From contig NC_092802.1 of assembly GCF_918797505.1 (NCBI RefSeq), forward strand, positions 12,543,480 through 12,607,479: 64,000 nt of DNA, given 5' to 3'. The position numbers and the translations under genes were made by a program. This DNA comes from Bemisia tabaci. Lineage: Eukaryota; Arthropoda; Insecta; Hemiptera; Aleyrodidae. Under the pieces are notes generated by a model. That model made no database searches. It saw only the letters and a list, made by a program, of their open reading frames with translations, and was not told the DNA's origin. Positions 51,397 to 60,907 of the stretch are shown here, one piece after another (the stretch's first letter is position 1; the number at the start of each line of letters is the position of its first letter).

Positions 51397-51519
51397 TAAT
51401 TTAATAAAAAAAAAAAAAAACTAATAAAAATTCAAAATTCCTATGGATAAAAAAGAAAAATACTTTAGAATACATCCTTAGACAAAAGGCTACACCTCCC
51501 GTCATTCCTCTAGGCTCCA

Positions 51520-51900
51520 TCCCACCCCGCGACAAACTCGGCAGCGATTCGGCCGTAGTCAGGGGGTAGTTCCGCGTCCACCCGCGTCGTCGGGGGTTGG
51601 AATTTCGTCGTCGCGGGGTGGGCGGTGCCGCGGTCCCCCGGGGGGAGGGGGCGGGCGGGAAGGAGGGGGGCGCCCGGTCGTCGACCCCCGGCTAATTGCG
51701 CCTGTATGCCATTTAAAAAGGAGCCTTTTCTCGCCGTTTTAAATGAGACTACTCGGAAACGTGTTCCTTTCGAGACTCGCGAGCCGCGTTGCAAGACCGG
51801 GAGAGATCTCCGCGGAGATAGCGACGCGACGGCCGCCCGGCCCGGAAAATCCGGGCCCGAGACCCGGAGAACCCGAGAGATTCGGATCGCGAAAAGCGGG
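51520..51900. other. GC-rich island upstream of HR3
   Basis: Very GC/CpG-rich, with CCGCGGTCCCCCGGGGGGAG, GGCCCGGAAAATCCGGGCC and TTTAAAAAGGAGCC. A minus-strand frame ending at 51510 is long but of arginine/proline-rich composition with no motif. It could be a promoter-associated CpG island or first exon of a neighbouring gene, or an old GC-rich repeat like 8290-8520. Confidence 0.4.
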
Positions 51901-51958
51901 GGCCTGTTTCGGTTCAAAGGTGGGCGACTGCCCTCTCTTGACTCGGTGGTTGGAGTTC

Positions 51959-52004
51959 ATTGAGGACGCTCCGGTGATTTTAGGAGGTTTCAGCAAGACT
52001 AAGA
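51959..52004. repeat. ~46-bp direct repeat flanking a MITE (left)
   Basis: ATTGAGGACGCTCCGGTGAT ... GGAGGTTTCAGCAAGACTAA. It recurs at 52314-52360 with one indel and about five substitutions. Confidence 0.88.
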
Positions 52005-52313
52005 CAGGGTGTCTACTGAAACAGGCTGGCCAAAAATCAGTACTTTTACAGTAATTTTTCGGAAAATTCCCAACAAATTCAGTACCTCCTCAATAGAAGA
52101 ATTCAGTACCTCCTCAATAGAAAAATTCATTACTTCTTCAGTACCTCCATTTGACGAAATTCGAAAAATTTGTATTTCTCGCTCAAATTGTGACTAAAAT
52201 GACAAAAAAAATAAAAAAAAATTCCAGACATTTTGCGGAATTTCCGAACTTTTTCAGTACTTCCGGACCCCCCTTAAAAAATCGGTACTATTTTCGGACT
52301 TGTAGACACCCTG
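52005..52313. mobile_element. CAGGGTGTCTACT MITE (CAGTAC-rich family)
   Basis: CAGGGTGTCTACTGAAACAG at the left and GGACTTGTAGACACCCTG at the right. The interior has CAGTACTTTTACAGTA and TTCAGTACCTCCTCAATAG repeats. The sister copy is at 56028. It is bracketed by ~46-bp direct repeats instead of a short TSD. Confidence 0.9.
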
Positions 52314-52360
52314 ATTAAGGACGCTCCGGTTGATTTTAGGAGGTTTCAGAGAGATTAAGA
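52314..52360. repeat. ~46-bp direct repeat flanking a MITE (right)
   Basis: ATTAAGGACGCTCCGGTTGA ... GGAGGTTTCAGAGAGATTAA, the partner of 51959-52004. Confidence 0.88.
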
Positions 52361-52529
52361 TCACAAAATAAGAAAATTCATAAGAAAAAATGTTTCCTGA
52401 AACTTTTCGGTTGACACAGACAAATAAGAGGGTGACTTCAGAGAATGAGCTGTGGAGTAAAATCTTTCAATCCATGATTACAAGGTAAGATCTCGAATCT
52501 GACTGAAAACCTCTATAATTTGCGTCGTA

Positions 52530-52722
52530 ATAGGTACTAAAAATTACAAATTTGCATGTTTATTTCGTCACATTTAAAATTTCAAGGGATGCTCATGAGA
52601 GTAAATTTTACGAGGAAACCAACAGAACCACGTTCAGAACCTTTAAGTTTCGTACAAACGGACTAATAAGTTTCCAAATTCTGACCGACCACTCCTTTTG
52701 ACCCAATCCACCGTGCGCCACT
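52530..52722. mobile_element. Partial GCGCACAGTGGAT element
   Basis: GTTTATTTCGTCACATTTAA, CGAGGAAACCAACAG, AACGGACTAATAAG and CCCAATCCACCGTGCGCCAC with TG follow the order of 49110-49290. The left part is missing. Confidence 0.7.
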
Positions 52723-53164
52723 GCTAGTCAGCACTCGTTCGGCGGAATGTAAGCTTTAGGCTGGAGCACCCCCTAGCGCTAAATCCTTCGACTTGTCTTA
52801 AACCGGCGTGGCGACGTTGGAGGAACAGAATCCTCAATTAACGTCCACAATGATGGCGCGCTGAATACTGAACAGTCCTCAACGTCGGGTTGTCGAACTG
52901 CGCTCTCGAGTATCAAATCCCGTTTTAATTGCATCAGAGAAAGAGAGTCGCGACGAAACGTGACAACAGTCCTCGAGCATTTGAACAATACTCATTGCGT
53001 CGCTCTTGACAAACGTCCAACTGCGAAACTTCGCTTTAAGTTCCATCGCCCCCCCCCCCCCCCTCAACGTGAGGAGTTAAATCATATGTTTTCGACCGAA
53101 AACATTTTTTTCATATACTCGACGAAGGGTTGTCATGAAGGCAAAAAGTCAGATTTTGCGACCA
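52723..53164. other. Unassigned sequence
   Basis: A C run of 15 at about 53049-53063. Short GC-rich frames on both strands without motifs. Confidence 0.4.
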
Positions 53165-53435
53165 GCGGGCTACTTGTTGAAATTGGTAGACAAAACGATA
53201 GACAAAGAAGACATGAGGAGTACGGAGCGATCGTATTGGTTGAAATGGAAGGTTCCTATAGACTAAGGGAGACCATGATGGACTAACTGTAGGGTCGCTT
53301 GTGAGTTGCCGTTAGTTAGTCTATTACCTACCTCCTATATCCATTGCCAACATCCACTCTCACCAATGATCCCTCTATATCTCTTCTGTCCTCTTTGTCT
53401 ATGGCTTTGTCTATCAACTTCAGCAATCAGTCCGC
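53165..53435. mobile_element. GCGGGCTGATT-family MITE, uninterrupted copy
   Basis: GCGGGCTACTTGTTGAAATT and GGTAGACAAAACGATAGAC at the left; CTTTGTCTATCAACTTCAGC and AATCAGTCCGC at the right. TTGGTTGAAATGGAAGG and CTATATCCATTGCCAAC lie inside. Confidence 0.87.
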
Positions 53436-53507
53436 AGGATGCTTAACTGTGCATGGCTTATCCTTTCCTACTAAAAGTGTAAAGCTGACGAGACAAATTC
53501 TTTAAGG

Positions 53508-53651
53508 ATATGACTGGATGTCTGTAGTTGTCATCGTGAGATTTATATTTTATTTTATCTTATTCATTTATTCGTTTTTTTAATATGTATTTAATTAGGA
53601 TTTAGTAGTAAGAGTACATTTTCTACGAGGGATGCCACTTTCAACTTATTC
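53508..53651 (+). repeat. ~140-bp duplicated segment, copy 1
   Basis: GACTGGATGTCTGTAGTTGT to GATGCCACTTTCAACTTA matches 54785-54922. In this copy it is followed by a CAGGGTGTCT MITE, in the other by a CACTGG MITE. Confidence 0.85.
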
Positions 53652-53653
53652 TC

Positions 53654-53941
53654 CAGGGTGTCTAGTATTTTTTAATTTTGAAAAATCCTGATATTTTCCT
53701 GATTTTTCCTGATATTTTATAAAAAATTCCTGATTTCTTTATTTTGAAAATTCCTGATATTTTCCTGACTTTTCTCGACTCCTGGCACGGTAGGCAAAAA
53801 GCAGTAAGACTTTCTCCGTTGAGGAGATTCGCGTAAGAAAAATTCCTAATAAAACGTCCGATTTTTCCGATTTTCCTGGTTTTTTCAAAATCGGCCAAAA
53901 CTCCTGATATTTTCCGGTTTTTCCTGATGCTAGACACCCTG
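53654..53941. mobile_element. CAGGGTGTCT-family MITE, 5-bp TSD TTCTC
   Basis: CAGGGTGTCTAGTATTTTTT at the left and GATGCTAGACACCCTG at the right. TTCTC flanks at 53649-53653 and 53942-53946. Interior blocks CCTGATATTTTCCTG and CTCCTGGCACGGTAGGC. Confidence 0.93.
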
Positions 53942-54407
53942 TTCTCCTAACACTCGTTGATTCCTTTCCACCGAACGCTGCCCATTCGTCATTCCCCAGA
54001 CGAAAAAAAACTAAACTTTATTACAAAGTTGCAAAATTAACTCAAACTATTCATTTTTCCACAAGAGTGAGGCTGTACGACTTCTAGCGAAACGTTGCTG
54101 ATTTTTGCACGTCATCAGAAAAAAAAAATTGGAGAAATTTTCGAGTAAGGTCGTCTAAAATTTACGACTAAAAACAAAATTTACGAGTGGCAATTTTGCA
54201 ACGTCGAAATGTAGTTACGTTCTTCGTTCGAGAAAAGCTGCATCGACCCAACACGATTTCATTATCCGCGCGCGAGAATGTATGATATCAAAATATATGA
54301 AACGTCGTCGGTTTAAATCCGTCGAATGACGTCACGGCGGCTCCGAGGCTCGGGCATTAATTCGGCACCGGTTCGACGAATTACTACGCACTTTGCAATA
54401 GGTCGAT

Positions 54408-54531
54408 CAATCCGCCATCTAAACCCACGGAGAAGTATCGATCATCGGAGCGGACTTCGATAATCGATTCTTGACCGTAGCTTCAAACGGGACGGTATCG
54501 ATATTCGATGATCCGCGCCTCGCCGCTGGTG
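54408..54531. mobile_element. hAT MITE, diverged, inverted orientation
   Basis: On the minus strand: CAGCGGCGAGGCGCGGATCA, GTTTGAAGCTACGGTCAAG, AATCGATTATCGAAG and ATCGATACTTCTCCGTGGG, the layout of the 62850 copy. The ends are worn. Confidence 0.65.
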
Positions 54532-54756
54532 AATTATTCATCGGGTCGAAAACAAACGTTATCGGGGCGAAAAAATTGATGTTTTGACAGCCAATGAGAT
54601 GCGACCTGGTCGGGTGGTCACCGAGCGCGGTTCTGCGTTGGGGAGCAGCAACAGGGAGCAACGACCCGGCCACGAAAAAATCGCGTAAGACGGAATTATA
54701 ACCCCGCGGAAATAGGTGATTTCCTCTTCGCGAAAGCAAAGACCACACTGGAAAAA

Positions 54757-54922
54757 AACACATTGGATCTAGAGTCCAGACTCTTGACTGGATGTCTGTA
54801 GTTGTCTTCATGAGATTTATATTTGATTTTGTCTTATTCATTTATTCGGATTTTTTTTTTATATTTAAATAGGATTTAGTAATGAGAGTTTATTTTCTAC
54901 GAGGGATGCCACTTCCAACTTA
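54757..54922 (+). repeat. Broken CACTGG MITE joined to duplicated segment, copy 2
   Basis: 54757-54786 is the first 30 bases of a CACTGG MITE, stopping at GACTCTTG. From there ACTGGATGTCTGTAGTTGTC to GCCACTTCCAACTTA repeats 53510-53651. The junction shares GACT, so the break may have used microhomology. Confidence 0.82.
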
Positions 54923-55150
54923 CACTGGAAAAAAAACACATTTGATCTAGAGTCCAGACTCTTGAAAACATTGACAAGAAAAATTGCTCTTGATTCAATC
55001 AGATTTTAGCTTAAATCAAAAGGAAATCCGCTCAAATTAAGAGGCTTGGTTCTTGATTTAAGCTAGAATCTGATTGAATCAAGAGTACTTTTTCTTGTCG
55101 ATGTTTTTAAGAGTCCGGACTCTAGATCCAATCTGTTTTTTTTTCCAGTG
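54923..55150. mobile_element. CACTGG-family MITE, complete copy
   Basis: CACTGG with GATCTAGAGTCCAGACTC at the left; GAGTCCGGACTCTAGATCC and CCAGTG at the right. It directly abuts the duplicated segment. Confidence 0.9.
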
Positions 55151-55194
55151 AAGACTAGCGACTCGTGAATTGCGTAAGTCCAAAATCGGTTGAT

Positions 55195-55455
55195 TATTGA
55201 AATGATAGGCAAAGCTATCGGCAAAGGAAACGACGGGAACATTAAGTTATCCTATTGGTTGAGACGGATACTCCTTATAGACTCAAGGGAAATGGTGGAC
55301 TAACTAAGAGTTTCTCGGAGCTTCCTGATAGGTAGTTTATCACTTTCGTCCTTTCTCCATTGCAACCACTCGCTCCCACAATAGGATCACTCCATTTCCA
55401 TTTTATCTCCTTCGTCTATAGCTTTGTCTATTGATTCAAAACAATCGGCCGGACC
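55195..55455. mobile_element. GCGGGCTGATT-family MITE, diverged
   Basis: CGGTTGATTATTGAAATGAT and GCAAAGCTATCGGCAAAG at the left; CTATAGCTTTGTCTATTGAT and AACAATCGGCCGG at the right; CCTATTGGTTGAGACGG / CCCACAATAGGAT inside. Confidence 0.82.
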
Positions 55456-55493
55456 ATGTGAGAAAACCTCAAATGCAAGAGGAACCCTGCGGG

Positions 55494-55545
55494 CTGATTA
55501 TTGAAATCGATAGACAAAAAAGACTTCGAGCGTGGCGGTGGAGCG
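55494..55545. mobile_element. Fragment of GCGGGCTGATT-family MITE
   Basis: Left arm only: GCGGGCTGATTATTGAAATC and GATAGACAAAAAAGAC at about 55489-55525, then GC-rich unassigned sequence to about 55740. Confidence 0.6.
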
Positions 55546-56027
55546 ACGAGAGTGAAAACCCGAAGGCAGATGAGTGGTTTTTGCCTAGCGCGGCGTCGGA
55601 GCAACGACCCGTCTGAGCCCGGCGGCGACGGGAAACCGACGCAGGGATCTGAATTAGTAACGGCCTGTTTTTTCGGCCGCCTGGGATCCCACGCGACGGA
55701 GGGACAGCCCCCCGACGGCTAAGCGGTCCAAACCCCTTCTGTGCTCGAAGATTTGGTCGCTTTCACACAGGGGAACACACGCAAAATCAGTCGACAGCTC
55801 TGCCGTGCTAAGGAAAAACGCCGTATGACCATTCGAGACTCGCCAAATTTTTTCCCATAAAACATGTAGTTTTGAGAAAAGTTATGCAGATTTATCCTTG
55901 AGATTTCAGGTATTTTGGAAAGAATTGTAAACAAAACTGTCAAAATAATTCGATGAAAGATATGGACAATTATCCAAGTAAATTCGTTTTTTATTGAAGG
56001 AAATATGGCAACGTCTGATGTCTGAAG

Positions 56028-56327
56028 CAGGGTGTCTAGTAAAACAGGCTGACCAAAAATCAGTACTTTTACAGTACTTTTTCAGTACATTCTCTAGAAA
56101 TTCAGTACCTCTTCAGCGGGAAAATTTAGTACTTTTTCAGTACCTCCAATTAACGAAATTCGAAAAATTTAAAAAATTCGAATTTCTCGCTCAAATTACG
56201 ACAAAATGAAAAAAAAATCCGGACTTTCTTCCGGAATTTCCGCTTTTTTTCAGTACTTCCGGACCGCCCTTAAAAAATCAGTACTATTTCCGGACTTTCC
56301 GAGAATTCCGGACTTGTAGATACCCTA
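56028..56327. mobile_element. CAGGGTGTCTA MITE (CAGTAC-rich family), nested
   Basis: CAGGGTGTCTAGTAAAACAG at the left, GGACTTGTAGATACCCTA at the right, with CAGTACTTTTTCAGTAC repeats. The flanks CTGAAG and CTCAAG are near-identical. Confidence 0.88.
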
Positions 56328-56354
56328 CTCAAGGCTCATACGGCGTTCTCCCTA

Positions 56355-58703
56355 CACTCAAAAAAAAAACTACGGCCCTGTGACCCGGTTGCTCTGGACA
56401 CTGGTGATCCCGGCGTTAACGCGCTGTGCGCCAGCTAGTACTGGACCCAGCGGCCGGTGTCCCGTGGACCCCGCGCGGCCTTCATGGCCGTAAGACCGGT
56501 TAGGAGCCGAGCGTAAGTTACGGGTTTCAGGATCGGAGCCAACCGCTTCCACGGCCGTTGGCAGTGAGGTGAGATTCAGTTTTCGGAAAATGGCGTCACC
56601 ATCAGATTAAAATTGAGACGGCTACGTGTATATTCGCAGAAAATTACAATATTTTACGTCAATGTTATTCAGTGCGTGAATTTAAAGTTGCCGCCAGCCT
56701 TGAACATTTTCGGGAGCGATCGCAGCCACCACTCAGCGTTGTTTATTGAGGTTAGAATCTAGTAAATTGCTTGTCATTGTTGGTCATTGCTCATTACGTG
56801 TGTTCGTTTTTCGTTTAATTTTGGAGGTTTTCGATATATTTTCTTGATTCTGTGCGGTGCACGATTGATTCTTAAGTTCTGTGTGATAACGCTTGTCAAA
56901 TACTTTCGGAAATGCGACGAGAGTTAAGTGAAAATTGTCAGTTTTACCTACACACTGAGCTCATATCCTCTCCTCCTGTAAGTTCGTTTGCAATTCACTT
57001 ATTTTCCCCCTACTAAGGGAAAGAACTTAAATCCAAGAAAAGCAATCAATTACCTGCCACGCATCTTCCCACAGAGTAAATTACCGCCACACTAAAATAC
57101 TGATAATGTAGTCACAAGAATGTCTATTTACCGATTGCAACTTCATTGTGCCACCTTTGCTTGCTCATAAGATTGGGTTGATTTTTTATTCCATTTCAAT
57201 CTAATCTCTGGCTTATACTTAAATGTTTTCAATTGAGAGTAGGTAGTATTTCACTCTCCGACATCCAACACCTCCCTTCTCTGTTGCCAAAATAGCTGTC
57301 CGCCAGCGGAAGCTATAAGCCAATCTTGCCTGCGTTGATTATCCGATAAGAGCCAGTGCAAACATTGTTGCTGTGAATATCTCTCTGATTCCATATCCCA
57401 ATTCTAGGGAGCTCAGTGTACTGTAATAGTGGTAAAATTTTGTGTGAATCGCGCTTCAGTTTGCTGAAGGGAAGATCTACAATTTTAACAAGTGTGACAA
57501 TTTTCGGTGGTATATTTCTTCGCTAATATTTTGTGGAAATTGTATCCGGTAGTTATTGCGGAGAGTTATATCTTGAAGTTTTGTCAACTTTTACTTCTGA
57601 ATTTACACTTTGAAATATTCTCAACCTCATTTTCAAGATTCTGAAGCTTTTCTAGTCGTAAGGAGTAAAAATCTGTAAGTACCTAGACCTACGCCTGTGC
57701 TTTTCCTTTGTTAATCATTTGGGTGATTTCCTACTTTGCATTCGTATTTTTTATTGAGGGATGAACCAGGTTTTGTTTTTGACAAATGCTGAATTCTCAT
57801 TGAGTGAAAGTAATTACATTTATTGAGAACGGGCTGCCAAGTGATAAAAATGATTTTTCAATTTACATTTTTCGCTGCAATGAGTTTTAGCAATTTATCA
57901 TACCTTGGACAGTCTGTTCTACATTTAAAATAGGTAGCATGAATTTTTGATCTATCTACATTTGTTCCTTCCAGTGCTTCCCCAGTGCTTTATTTATTTC
58001 TACGAAGGCTTGCAACATTAAAGTTAGGTTTTTGAAAATTTCTCTTGATATCTCTACACGATGAATAAGCTAACATTCATATGCTGATTTTCTTTCTCAA
58101 TAAGCATCATCTCTTCTCTAAGATTCATCTCTTTTCTCAAATTGACTTGCTGAACTATCAGCCTAGGAGTTCAAATCTCTCTTGATATCTGAAACATGAT
58201 CAACAAGCTAACGTTCATATGCTCTTTTTCTTTCTTAGACATTGAATTATCCATCACTTTCCTGAAACTAAATTGTTATGAACTATCAACAAAGAAATAT
58301 ATACCTATTTTAAAAAGAAGGAAAGAAAAAAAATCTTGTTCAGAAATTGACACAAGATAATTCACTCAATGTTTAAAACTTTGCTGGAAAGTTTTTCTTT
58401 TCTAAGTATGTACTTTAATGGTGAATTTTCAGCTGTAGTTCCGAAAAAATCCACCACGTCGCGGACAGCGGCGGCGCGCAGAGCTCCGGCCGTCCAGCCC
58501 GTAAGTAGCGCCTAGAGCGCAAGCTGCCTATGCCGCTCGAGGCCGCGACTTACGGTTTTCATGTCCGTAGGACTCCGCATCGTCCCCGCACGTAGCAATC
58601 CGGCCGTCAGGCGCGTAGGCGAACGGTAGTGCCATATAGCCCATCCAGTCCGTGCTCCAGGTCCGCTGCTTATGGCCTCCACGGCCGGAGCTTTTTTTGA
58701 GTG
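56355..58703 (+). mobile_element. 2.35-kb TA-flanked element with CACTCAAAAAAA ends
   Basis: CACTCAAAAAAAAAACTACG at the left and CGGAGCTTTTTTTGAGTG at the right are inverted, with TA on both sides (56353-56354, 58704-58705) inside the CTGCCG MITE. About 200 bp at each end is GC-rich with recurring CACGGCCGT, CGTAAGT and CCGGCCGT words; the 1.85 kb between is AT-rich and non-repetitive within the window. No transposase is encoded. The interior has promoter/5'-leader character and good splice signals (AAATCT|GTAAGTACC at 57674, TTTTCAG| at 58431). Strand is given by those signals only. Confidence 0.75.
58432..58500 (+). other. Possible captured exon (low confidence)
   Basis: Between acceptor TTTTCAG| (58431) and donor CCC|GTAAGT (58501) one frame reads VVPKKSTTSRTAAARRAPAV. 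However, CGTAAGT also recurs elsewhere in the GC-rich end modules, so the donor may be part of the repeat. Function unknown. Confidence 0.2.
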
Positions 58704-58715
58704 TATCCACGGCAG

Positions 58716-59171
58716 AGTACTGTGTAGCATGTTTTACCTATAGCCCCCTTTCAACCAACAAAATCGAGGGTAGACCTTCAGAGAACTTTTTCGACAAGTT
58801 ACGCCTAAGGAGCAGGATTTAGTGGTGTATTTAGGTCTAAGCACATCAAAGAGGTTGTGAGGAACCTTTCCAGGAATAATGGTACCGAAGAGCTTCCGGC
58901 GGGAGTCCTTGGGCCTGTAAATCCAAGCCCCAGGGACTCGTAACTTCAGCACATGAAAATGTCACTGCTCGTTCGATCGTCACGAGCTCCCCGCCGAGCG
59001 TAAACCTCGTATCGCCAACGAAAAGCTTACGGAGATACGTCGTTTGTATTTAGCACGGTAGTATTCACCATTCCCGGCTGTTTCGGGTGAATTTCTGAGC
59101 TGGGAGGGAAATCCACGATAAAGTTCGTGAATCTAACGCTGAATACATATAACGGTGAGCTACTTAGGATC
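58716..59171. other. Unassigned sequence
   Basis: No supported gene or repeat family recognised. Confidence 0.4.
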
Positions 59172-59286
59172 GCTCCTCTTGACGAAAGGGCGTATCTCGA
59201 ATTCCCCATGAGCCCCGGCGAGTAGGGATTTGTATGTAAAATGGGGCTCACGTGGAATTTGAGATACGCTTTTACGTCAGAGGAGC
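59172..59286. mobile_element. Short hairpin MITE
   Basis: GCTCCTCTTGACGAAAGGGC and GTATCTCGAATTCCCC at the left fold on GGGGCTCACGTGGAATTTGA and GATACGCTTTTACGTCAGAG with GAGC at the right. The loop is about 35 bp. Confidence 0.82.
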
Positions 59287-59686
59287 TGTGGGATAGACCC
59301 TCTCCTCGGGGAGACCCGTACGGTTTACGCTGTGAGTAATGGTGAGGAGCGAAAGGGGCCTTTTACACGCTAACGGAAAAAGGCAAATTTTAACGAGCTG
59401 CTACTAAAATTCGAGAGGACAGCCCGGTGAAAGGACTTGGGGGGGGGGGGGGGATTAGAATATTCTGTGACTGGAAGAAGAGGAAGATAAACTGGTGGAA
59501 GAACAGACTCCCTGATTTTCCCTAAAAACTTTCATTCCCTGGCAAATCCCGGTTTTTCCGGTCCTAAACACCATGGATTAATTTTACGTAACAGCTTGCT
59601 GGACAGAGGGGAAGGGGAAGGAGGGGTTGAACATTTCGGGCGCACAGCTTATTCTCAATAACGGTATGGAGACCGGGGGTAGTACT
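59287..59686. other. Unassigned sequence with a MITE trace
   Basis: A G run near 59440-59453. 59505-59575 (TCCCTGATTTTCCC, TTCCCTGGCAAATCCC) resembles the interior of the CAGGGTTGCC family. No supported gene. Confidence 0.4.
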
Positions 59687-59938
59687 CTGCCATGCTGAGG
59701 AAAACCGCCGTATGAACCTGCAAAGGTTGCCAAATTTCCTTTCATAAAACGCGAATTTCCCGGTAAATTTATGAATATTTTCCTCCCAATTTTTCAGATA
59801 CTTCAGTCCACAATTATACCCGAAGATTCTGAGAATTTAAAGGGAAAATATTCATAACTCCCTCAAAAATGAGCATTTTATCGACGGGAATTCGGCAACT
59901 CTCGAATGTTCATACGGCGTTTTTCCTCAGCGCGGCAG
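59687..59938. mobile_element. CTGCCG-family MITE, complete, TSD TACT
   Basis: CTGCCATGCTGAGGAAAACC and GTTGCCAAATTTCC at the left; GTTCATACGGCGTTTTTCCT and CAGCGCGGCAG at the right. TACT flanks both sides (59683-59686, 59939-59942). Confidence 0.92.
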
Positions 59939-59942
59939 TACT

Positions 59943-60322
59943 CGCGAAGCAGTTTTGTTGCGTAACGGAATTGCGGACGGATTGGTGGTTGGTGTGCGGT
60001 GAGGCTGAGCACTTGAAAAAGGCGGAGAGAGGGGGGGGGGAGTACTTTCACTGTGCAAACTCGTGCCCAGACTCGTGAGAGCCAATCCTGGATTGCTTTC
60101 CACTCTTGCCGATCCTCCTGAAAGTTTCAGTGCGATGATATTCTCAGCGAATTGACACCAGTGATCCGGTATTAAATCCCTGGCAGAAAAAAAAATATCC
60201 TAGAATTCGCTTATCATCCCTGGATTTTGCTAAAAATCCCTAGATCCCCAAATTTGCCCAAATACCCCCGAAAAAACCCTAGATTTTGCAAAAAACCGCC
60301 ATTTTTTACGTAGAGTCATTAC
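59943..60322. other. Unassigned sequence
   Basis: It includes imperfect ATCCCTGGATTTTGCTAAAA / CCCTAGATTTTGC repeats at about 60215-60295. No supported gene. Confidence 0.4.
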
Positions 60323-60628
60323 AGTCCCTTTATACTGAGATTTAAGACAACACCCCCTCATGGAGTCACAGATGGGAATAAAGATTACAGACTTTAAACG
60401 TTTTTTGTAAGCTTTGATCAGCCCATTCTCAAATTCCTTTCTCCGTTCCTTCTCTCATTCCGTTTGTTCCTTGCCGAACCCATAATTCCCTGGTCCATTT
60501 CAGATTATAATCTTTGCAATTGGTAAAAATGTAATCTGTATTCCCGTTTGTGACACTGTGAGGGCCCAAAATACGGGAACCAATCAGAAATGGATTCACA
60601 TTGTCTTGACTCTCAGAAGAAAGGGACT
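60323..60628. mobile_element. AGTCCC-family MITE, intact copy
   Basis: AGTCCCTTTATACTGAGATT and TAAGACAA at the left; TTGTCTTGACTCTCAG and AAAGGGACT at the right. Interior GTCACAGATGGGAATAAAG and CGTTTGTGACACTGTG are inverted. It provides the uninterrupted reference for the copy split by the pogo-like element. Confidence 0.92.
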
Positions 60629-60907
60629 CTAAGACTCATGACGCCATTCGATATATCGATTTGCAATATTGAAATCTGATCAGCTCGTTTGAATTTTGCC
60701 GCTCTCTGAAAACAGTGCCAAGAAGTGCTAAAACAGACCAATGAAATGAACGAATATTAGTTGAGTTTTCATTCTTGTTTTTTTTTACTGTTGAATGTCA
60801 AGTATATAGAGTGACGCAATCGTTCCTATTCCGGCTTATTTACGGGGAAAATAGTGTTGCCAATTAGGCTTACAAAATATAGATGAAAAAATATTTTAGC
60901 TAAAATT
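60629..60907. other. Unassigned sequence
   Basis: No supported gene or repeat. Confidence 0.35.

Larger units (their letters stand above)
55800..58715. mobile_element. CTGCCG-family MITE carrying two independent insertions
   Basis: The left arm CTGCCGTGCTAAGGAAAAAC is at 55800. Its right arm is cut twice: GGCAACGTCTGATG (56007) | insertion 56028-56327 | CAAGGCTCATACGGCGTTCT | insertion 56355-58703 | TCCACGGCAG (58706-58715). The family order is otherwise kept. Confidence 0.88.

Noticed and set aside
51510..51917. Minus-strand 135-codon GC-rich frame as a gene
   Set aside because: Both strands are open, the composition is R/P/G-rich, no domain is visible, and no splice partner was found. Kept only as a GC-rich island.
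58432..58500. Confident coding exon in the CACTCAAAA element
   Set aside because: The donor-like CGTAAGT word recurs in the GC-rich modules at both ends of the element, so the apparent exon boundary may be repeat sequence. Listed only as a low-confidence feature.
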